Assembly (NCBI GenBank): GCA_018623655.1
Contig: JAAZVG010000039.1
Span: 1 to 11,305, forward strand
Direction: 5' to 3'
Source of the DNA: Flavobacteriaceae bacterium
GTDB taxonomy: Bacteria > Bacteroidota > Bacteroidia > Flavobacteriales > Flavobacteriaceae
DNA length: 11,305 nucleotides
Position 1 is the first letter of the stretch; every line of letters begins with the position of its first letter. The position numbers and the translations under genes are program-made. The notes beneath the pieces are model-generated. The model had not been told where the DNA came from. It searched no databases and was given only the letters and a program-made list of their open reading frames with translations. Shown here piece by piece: positions 7,566 through 11,305 of this stretch.

Positions 7566-7946
7566 ATGCATCGGCATCATATCATATTCGTAATCCTACT
7601 TGCTGTGTTTCTATTTCCTAAAAATATACATGCACAACAAGGTGCTCTCAATTTTGAATCGGATCTGATCTCGATTGGATCAATTTCAAAAAGAGATTTT
7701 CATATATACTATTTGCATTTTAATAATCAATCTTACGATACTGTTAAATTGCTTGAGACTCATGTGTCCTACGGATATGATGTAGTATACAAGCCAGATC
7801 TAATACAACCCTACGCAAAGGATAGCATCGGAATACGAATTTCAAAGGATTTACTAAAAGGACCTTTTATAAAGGTACTAACGCTTATTACCAGTGGGAG
7901 TCCCTCAGTTTACAGCGTCAAAATCAGCGGAAATATCATCGACTAA
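7566..7946 (+). CDS. Small secreted or periplasmic protein resembling DUF1573 domains
   Basis: I could not assign a function. From ATG 7566 the protein has 126 residues. Residues 1-23 look like a signal peptide: a histidine/arginine-rich start, a hydrophobic core (6-17), and a likely cleavage after I-H-A (21-23). The mature part reads like one immunoglobulin-like DUF1573 module: an N-F-E-S-D-L-I-S-I-G-S-I opening (29-40), H-F-N-N (51-54), a V-K-L-L-E strand (60-64), the I-Q-P-Y-A-K-D-S-I (80-88) turn, and a final V-K-I-S-G-N-I strand (118-124). The cysteines often seen as CGC in DUF1573 proteins are absent. A TTG start at 7548 would add six residues but is less likely because it overlaps the putative promoter. 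It is divergent from valS and 26 bases upstream of the aminotransferase gene. Confidence 0.7.
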   Translation: MHRHHIIFVILLAVFLFPKNIHAQQGALNFESDLISIGSISKRDFHIYYLHFNNQSYDTVKLLETHVSYGYDVVYKPDLIQPYAKDSIGIRISKDLLKGPFIKVLTLITSGSPSVYSVKISGNIID

Positions 7947-7967
7947 TTTGGTACCTTTACTACCAAA
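7947..7967. repeat. 7-bp inverted repeat between the DUF1573-like gene and the aminotransferase gene
   Basis: TTTGGTA (7947-7953) and TACCAAA (7961-7967) are perfect reverse complements around a seven-base loop. The repeat begins right after the upstream stop codon and ends five bases before the next ATG. It is followed by no T tract on either strand, so it is a poor terminator. It could be an operator or an RNA hairpin controlling the aminotransferase gene. A TACCTTTA element (7952-7959), one mismatch from TAnnTTTG, sits inside it. Confidence 0.35.
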
Positions 7968-7972
7968 ACAAT

Positions 7973-9172
7973 ATGCCTAAGATTTCTGCTAAGGGATCTG
8001 CTATGCCGCAATCTCCTATTCGCAAACTTGTCCCCTACGCGCAATCAGCAAAGAATAAGGGAGTTAACGTCCTTCATCTTAATATTGGACAACCGGATAT
8101 TAAAACTCCTAAAACGGCTATTGACGCCGTTAAGAATATACGTCTCGACACCCTTGCTTACAGTAGAACTGAAGGTAGTGATGAACACCGGTCGAAAGTG
8201 GCAGCGTATTACAACAGTTTTGGGGCAAAGATTACTGCAGAAGACTTAATCATTACAACTGGAGGTTCAGAAGCCCTATCCTTTGTAATGGCTAGTCTTT
8301 TAGACGCAGAAGATGAAATCATTATCCCTGAACCCTTTTATGCGAATTACAACGGTTTCGCAGCAGCGAATAATTTGGTCGTAAAATCGGTCACTGCTAC
8401 TATTGATACTAATTTCGCGTTACCCAAACAAGAAGCCTTTGAAGTACATATCAATCATCGAACAAAGGCAATATTAATCTGTAATCCGTCAAATCCGACC
8501 GGTTACGTATACAAACTTGAAGAATTAAAATTTTTAGCAGCCCTGTGTAAAAAACATGATTTATTCTTAATAGTCGATGAAGTTTACAGAGAGTTTGTCT
8601 ACGGTGAAAATGAATTTCATTCGGCCCTTATTCTTGAAGAAATGAATGAACACGTCGTAGTGGTCGATTCTATCTCAAAACGATATAGTATGTGTGGTGC
8701 GAGAATCGGTTATGTGGTTACAAAAAATATTCAGGTTAGGTCGTGCATATTAAAGTTTGCTCAAGCCAGACTGTCACCTCCCACGATAGCACAAATAGCG
8801 GGTGAGGCGGCATTAGACACTCCAGAGTCGTATCTAAAAGAAGTAAATATTGAATACAATAAGAGAAGGCTCGCGCTCAAAGAAGGATTATCAGCAATCG
8901 AAGGGGTTCGAGTCTCTGATCCTCAAGGGGCGTTTTATTTAATTGCTGAATTACCCGTTGCAGATGCCGAACATTTCTCACAATGGCTACTAGAACATTT
9001 CGAATATGACGGTGAAACGGTAATGCTCGCTCCAGCGGCTGGTTTCTATGCTACAAAAGGCCTAGGAATAAATCAGGTGCGCATCGCCTATGTACTAGAA
9101 ACAGAAGCATTAAAAAGAGCCATTCGATTACTAGATTTAGCATTAACTACCTATAAAAATCGTACTCATTAA
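7973..9172 (+). CDS. Pyridoxal-phosphate aminotransferase, class I/II, AspB-like
   Basis: This is a fold-type I, PLP-dependent aminotransferase of the aspartate aminotransferase-like group; the exact amino donor and acceptor cannot be read from the sequence. Visible residues and motifs are LNIGQPD (36-42), the Y-S-R-T-E-G region (63-68), TTGGSEA (95-101) in the cofactor phosphate-binding region, NPSNPTG (171-177), VDEVY (201-205) with D202 and Y205 contacting the cofactor ring, and the SISKRYSMCGARIG block (233-246), in which K236 should form the Schiff base. R370 in Q-V-R-I-A-Y matches the arginine that binds the substrate alpha-carboxylate. The 399-residue length is normal. ATG 7973 gives the usual P-K-I-S-x-K-G N-terminus, so the later methionine (residue 11) is unlikely to be the start. 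murB follows after seven bases. Confidence 0.93.
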   Translation: MPKISAKGSAMPQSPIRKLVPYAQSAKNKGVNVLHLNIGQPDIKTPKTAIDAVKNIRLDTLAYSRTEGSDEHRSKVAAYYNSFGAKITAEDLIITTGGSEALSFVMASLLDAEDEIIIPEPFYANYNGFAAANNLVVKSVTATIDTNFALPKQEAFEVHINHRTKAILICNPSNPTGYVYKLEELKFLAALCKKHDLFLIVDEVYREFVYGENEFHSALILEEMNEHVVVVDSISKRYSMCGARIGYVVTKNIQVRSCILKFAQARLSPPTIAQIAGEAALDTPESYLKEVNIEYNKRRLALKEGLSAIEGVRVSDPQGAFYLIAELPVADAEHFSQWLLEHFEYDGETVMLAPAAGFYATKGLGINQVRIAYVLETEALKRAIRLLDLALTTYKNRTH

Positions 9173-9179
9173 TAGAAAA

Positions 9180-10169
9180 GTGATTGACTTAAAACCATAT
9201 AATACTTTCGGAGTATCCGCCAATGCACCTAACCTTTTACTTGCGGATAGTAAAGAGGCATTGATTGAAGCCATAAAAAATCACCCGGACGCCTTAATTC
9301 TCGGAAAGGGTAGTAATATTTTATTTACGAAAGATCTCGAAAAGCCGGTCATAGTGATTAGTAACAAAGGAGTTACAACCGAAAACCAGGAGAACGGGCA
9401 GAAAAGGGTAACTGCTGCCGCTGGTGAATCTTGGGATGATTTCGTGAGACACACACTCTCAGAAGGTCTGTCTGGGCTAGAAAACCTTTCACTTATCCCA
9501 GGTAGCGTCGGGGCAGCTCCAATACAAAACATAGGGGCCTATGGAGTAGAGCAGAATCAATTTTTCGAATCCTGTCTTGCTCTAGATCGGACAACGATGA
9601 ATTGGGTACGTTTTTCTAAAGAAAAATGCTTATTCGAGTATAGAAATAGTTACTTCAAAAATGAAGGAAAGAATCGTTTTATTATCTGGGAGGTATCCTA
9701 TTTATTAAGTTCTGAACCCACCCAATTAAATATCGAATACGCTCCTATTAAAAGCTATTTTGAGCGGCATCCTGAAACCCAACCCACACCTAAAAAAATT
9801 GCCGAACTAGTCATCGAAATAAGAAAATCAAAACTACCTGACCCCAACATTCTAGGAAATGCGGGTAGTTTTTTTAAAAATCCTGTGATCGAGGAAGAGT
9901 TAGCCCTAAATCTGAAAAAGAAATTCACAGATTTACCGGTATACCCTGCAACCAACGGAGTTAAGATTTCAGCAGGATGGTTAATCGAAAAAGTCGGATT
10001 CAAAGGTTCTTTTACAGGAGATGCGGGGGTTCATCATAAACAAGCGCTGGTTCTTATAAACAAAGGGGGTGCTACAGGATCTCAAATTGTAAATCTGTCA
10101 ACTCAGATACAGACAACAGTATATAATAGGTTCAAAATTCGGCTAGAACCCGAAGTAACTATTCTATAG
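9180..10169 (+). CDS. murB: UDP-N-acetylenolpyruvoylglucosamine reductase (MurB, type I)
   Basis: MurB is the flavoprotein that reduces UDP-GlcNAc-enolpyruvate to UDP-MurNAc with NADPH, the second committed step of peptidoglycan synthesis. The FAD-binding part shows NTFGV (8-12), LGKGSNILF (41-49) and IPGSVGAAPIQNIGAYGVE (106-124). The catalytic part shows YRNSYFK (154-160) with R155, GNAGSFFKNP (226-235) with S230 as the likely proton donor, and the L-E-P-E-V (322-326) motif near the C-terminus carrying the catalytic glutamate. The Y-R-x-S loop and 329-residue length fit type I enzymes. The start is GTG at 9180; no ATG is available near the conserved N-terminal L-K-P-Y-N-T-F block, and upstream extension would run into the aminotransferase gene. 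It is probably co-transcribed with that gene (seven-base gap). Confidence 0.96.
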   Translation: MIDLKPYNTFGVSANAPNLLLADSKEALIEAIKNHPDALILGKGSNILFTKDLEKPVIVISNKGVTTENQENGQKRVTAAAGESWDDFVRHTLSEGLSGLENLSLIPGSVGAAPIQNIGAYGVEQNQFFESCLALDRTTMNWVRFSKEKCLFEYRNSYFKNEGKNRFIIWEVSYLLSSEPTQLNIEYAPIKSYFERHPETQPTPKKIAELVIEIRKSKLPDPNILGNAGSFFKNPVIEEELALNLKKKFTDLPVYPATNGVKISAGWLIEKVGFKGSFTGDAGVHHKQALVLINKGGATGSQIVNLSTQIQTTVYNRFKIRLEPEVTIL

Positions 10170-10177
10170 TTTGTTTG

Positions 10178-10185
10178 TAACTTTG
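10178..10185 (+). promoter_or_regulatory. Putative -7 element (TAACTTTG) for the cysteine protein/ECF sigma pair
   Basis: TAACTTTG, followed by C, matches the Bacteroidota TAnnTTTG consensus fully. It ends five bases before ATG 10190, so the transcript would be leaderless or nearly so. No convincing TTTG -33 element is found at 19-21 bases upstream. Confidence 0.45.
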
Positions 10186-10189
10186 CAGT

Positions 10190-10387
10190 ATGAAATTAGT
10201 TCTATTAACCGCCGGTATTTTGCTCCTTGCAGTAGCTGGTATTGCGATTAAGTTATGGGCTAAAAAAGATGGTGAATTCGCAGGAACCTGCGCCAGTCAA
10301 AGCCCATTTTTGAATAAGGATGGAGAGAACTGTAGTTATTGCGGTAAAGCTCCTTCTGAGCAGTGTAAAAAAGAAGCCTTTAATTAG
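10190..10387 (+). CDS. Small single-pass membrane protein with a four-cysteine C-terminal motif
   Basis: This 65-residue protein has no assigned function. Residues 3-20 form a clear hydrophobic helix. The following K21, K25 and K26 suggest by the positive-inside rule that the rest faces the cytoplasm, although cleavage as a signal peptide cannot be excluded. The remainder carries C34, C48, C51 and C59 in the order C-x13-C-x2-C-x7-C; the C-S-Y-C-G-K (48-53) knuckle resembles a zinc ribbon or other metal site. Similar short proteins, annotated only as membrane or secreted protein, occur in Flavobacteriia from memory; this is unverified. It lies six bases upstream of, and in the same reading frame as, the ECF sigma gene, so co-expression is likely. 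The ATG is well placed after a consensus -7 element. Real gene: likely. Metal binding: inference. Confidence 0.75.
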   Translation: MKLVLLTAGILLLAVAGIAIKLWAKKDGEFAGTCASQSPFLNKDGENCSYCGKAPSEQCKKEAFN

Positions 10388-10393
10388 TATAAT

Positions 10394-10945
10394 TTGATTC
10401 AAGATCAAATACAGCAATTGATTCTAGAGGCAAAGCAAGGAAGTCAACTTGCTTTCAATCAACTTCTTAATGAATACTGGGATCAAGTTTATCACTTTCA
10501 ACTCAGCCGAAACATAGATCCTTTTGATGCAGAAGATTTATGCATCCAAACATTCGCTAAGGCTTTCGACAAGTTAGATCGCTATGACCCTAATTTTCAA
10601 TTCAACACTTGGCTGATTAGTATTTCGAAAAACCTACATATTGATCTTATCCGTTCAAGAAGAAGAGGTGAAATATTCGATGCATTCATTGAAGAAAATT
10701 CTGAAGTAATCGATGACTCAGTTACCCTAGAAGAGCGTGAGGCAGATGAAATTCAAGACAGGCGATTAAAAGCCGGGATAAAAAAACTAAACAGCAAGCA
10801 GCAATCGGTTCTACAGTTTCGATACTTCGATGAACTTTCTATTGCTCAAATCGCAATAAGAATGGAACAATCTGAAGGGAATATTAAGGTGTTATTACTA
10901 AGGGCGAGAAGAGCACTTGCTGATAATTTGAAGAATATCTCCTAA
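10394..10945 (+). CDS. ECF-type RNA polymerase sigma factor (sigma-70 family)
   Basis: This 183-residue alternative sigma factor would direct core RNA polymerase to a specific set of promoters. Sigma region 2 covers about residues 20-92, with D45-A-E-D-L and T53-F-A-K-A-F core-binding helices, the N71-T-W-L segment, and the basic D84-L-I-R-S-R-R-R (84-91) end. Region 4 covers about 130-180, with the helix-turn-helix L147-S-I-A-Q-I-A around 147-153 and the recognition helix ending in L-R-A-R-R-A-L (169-175). An acidic linker (about 99-120) separates them. No ATG is available: the first internal methionine is residue 157, far too late, and an in-frame stop lies three codons upstream, so TTG 10394 is the best start. 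No recognisable anti-sigma gene adjoins it; its neighbours are the four-cysteine membrane protein and lipA. The target genes are unknown. Confidence 0.9.
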   Translation: MIQDQIQQLILEAKQGSQLAFNQLLNEYWDQVYHFQLSRNIDPFDAEDLCIQTFAKAFDKLDRYDPNFQFNTWLISISKNLHIDLIRSRRRGEIFDAFIEENSEVIDDSVTLEEREADEIQDRRLKAGIKKLNSKQQSVLQFRYFDELSIAQIAIRMEQSEGNIKVLLLRARRALADNLKNIS

Positions 10946-10950
10946 TTTTG
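10943..10950 (+). promoter_or_regulatory. Putative lipA promoter -7 element overlapping the sigma factor stop codon
   Basis: TAATTTTG fits TAnnTTTG and begins with the TAA stop codon of the sigma gene. It lies 14 bases before the lipA ATG, a plausible short leader. No well-spaced -33 element is seen, and AT-rich intergenic sequence makes chance matches easy. Confidence 0.35.
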
Positions 10951-10964
10951 TCAAAAAGAAAATA

Positions 10965-11305
10965 ATGGAAGTTGTATCTGAGAAAACTACTACGAAGGGA
11001 AAACCAAAATGGTTACGAGTAACGCTTCCCACTGGAGAGAAATACAAGCAACTTAGGGGCTTAGTAGATACCTATAATCTCCATACCATATGCACTTCGG
11101 GTAGTTGTCCGAATATGGGTGAGTGTTGGGGAGAAGGCACAGCAACTTTCATGATATTAGGAAATATTTGCACACGAAGCTGTGGTTTTTGTGGTGTGAA
11201 AACAGGACGGCCAGAATCTGTAGACTGGGCTGAGCCTGAAAAAGTTGCTCGATCGATAAAAATCATGAATATTAAGCACGCCGTGCTTACTTCAGTAGAC
11301 CGAGA
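10965..11305 (+). CDS. lipA: Lipoyl synthase, N-terminal part, cut off by window edge
   Basis: LipA is a radical-SAM enzyme that inserts two sulfur atoms into octanoyl groups on the E2 and GcvH lipoyl domains, making the cofactor of pyruvate and 2-oxoglutarate dehydrogenases. I translated 113 full codons from ATG 10965. Two iron-sulfur cluster motifs are present: the auxiliary cluster C43-x4-C48-x5-C54, in C-T-S-G-S-C-P-N-M-G-E-C, and the radical-SAM cluster C69-x3-C73-x2-C76. The G-E-G-T-A-T-F-M-I-L-G (56-66) link between them is typical. Only a little over a third of the protein is visible, since LipA is usually about 290-320 residues. The gene starts 19 bases after the sigma factor stop and may have its own promoter at 10943-10950. 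Confidence 0.96.
   Translation, partial: MEVVSEKTTTKGKPKWLRVTLPTGEKYKQLRGLVDTYNLHTICTSGSCPNMGECWGEGTATFMILGNICTRSCGFCGVKTGRPESVDWAEPEKVARSIKIMNIKHAVLTSVDR

Noticed and set aside
9281..10003. Two open frames of 82-83 codons antisense to murB
   Set aside because: Both oppose strongly conserved MurB motifs and show no protein-family features of their own.
3268..11260. Repeated 12-mer TCGATCGATAAA at 3269-3280 and 11249-11260
   Set aside because: Both copies lie in coding sequence and encode the same R-S-I-K peptide in unrelated proteins. There are only two copies, with no flanking similarity.
11072..11266. 64-codon open frame on the minus strand at the right edge
   Set aside because: It lies antisense to the two iron-sulfur cluster motifs of lipA, which are unmistakable on the plus strand.
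1..11305. Mobile element, phage, CRISPR or defence island
   Set aside because: Every long gene is a recognisable housekeeping gene or small conserved-looking protein. No transposase, integrase, terminal repeats, direct-repeat array or tRNA was seen, and gaps between genes are all about 110 bases or shorter.

Overview
The window looks like chromosomal housekeeping DNA from a member of the Bacteroidota, most likely Flavobacteriales. Three things support this: AT-rich coding sequence; several TAnnTTTG-type -7 promoter elements with no clear Shine-Dalgarno sequences; and a gene order (rsfS, ftsH, a LUD-domain gene, cdsA, psd) that I recall from flavobacterial genomes but could not check here. Genus and species cannot be told. 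There is no IS element, integrase, CRISPR array, tRNA or rRNA.

Left part (1-4865). A truncated biotin-protein ligase gene on the minus strand is divergent from a plus-strand run of five tightly packed genes: rsfS (ribosomal silencing factor), ftsH (membrane AAA protease), a LUD/LutC-like gene of unknown role, cdsA (CDP-diglyceride synthase) and psd (phosphatidylserine decarboxylase). ftsH and the LUD gene overlap by one base, and the LUD gene abuts cdsA directly. The run links ribosome hibernation, membrane proteolysis and phospholipid synthesis. CdsA makes CDP-diacylglycerol and Psd makes phosphatidylethanolamine; the phosphatidylserine synthase between them is not encoded here. A likely terminator for this run lies inside the 3' end of the convergent valS gene.

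Middle (4822-7565). valS, the valyl-tRNA synthetase gene, is on the minus strand. Its last 12 bases overlap the end of psd, and its own promoter region is back-to-back with the promoter of the next plus-strand gene.

Right part (7566-11305). The plus strand encodes a small secreted protein resembling DUF1573 domains, an AspB-type aminotransferase, MurB (peptidoglycan precursor synthesis), a 65-residue single-pass membrane protein with four cysteines, an ECF sigma factor starting at a TTG codon, and the first 113 codons of lipA (lipoyl synthase). No anti-sigma gene of a familiar type sits beside the sigma factor. The small cysteine protein directly upstream is the most interesting unknown. Two genes, the DUF1573-like one and the cysteine protein, have -7 elements ending exactly five bases before the start codon, which suggests leaderless mRNAs.

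I see no convincing wholly new system. The best leads are the cysteine protein/ECF sigma pair, the LUD protein embedded in the ftsH-cdsA run, and the possible leaderless promoters.
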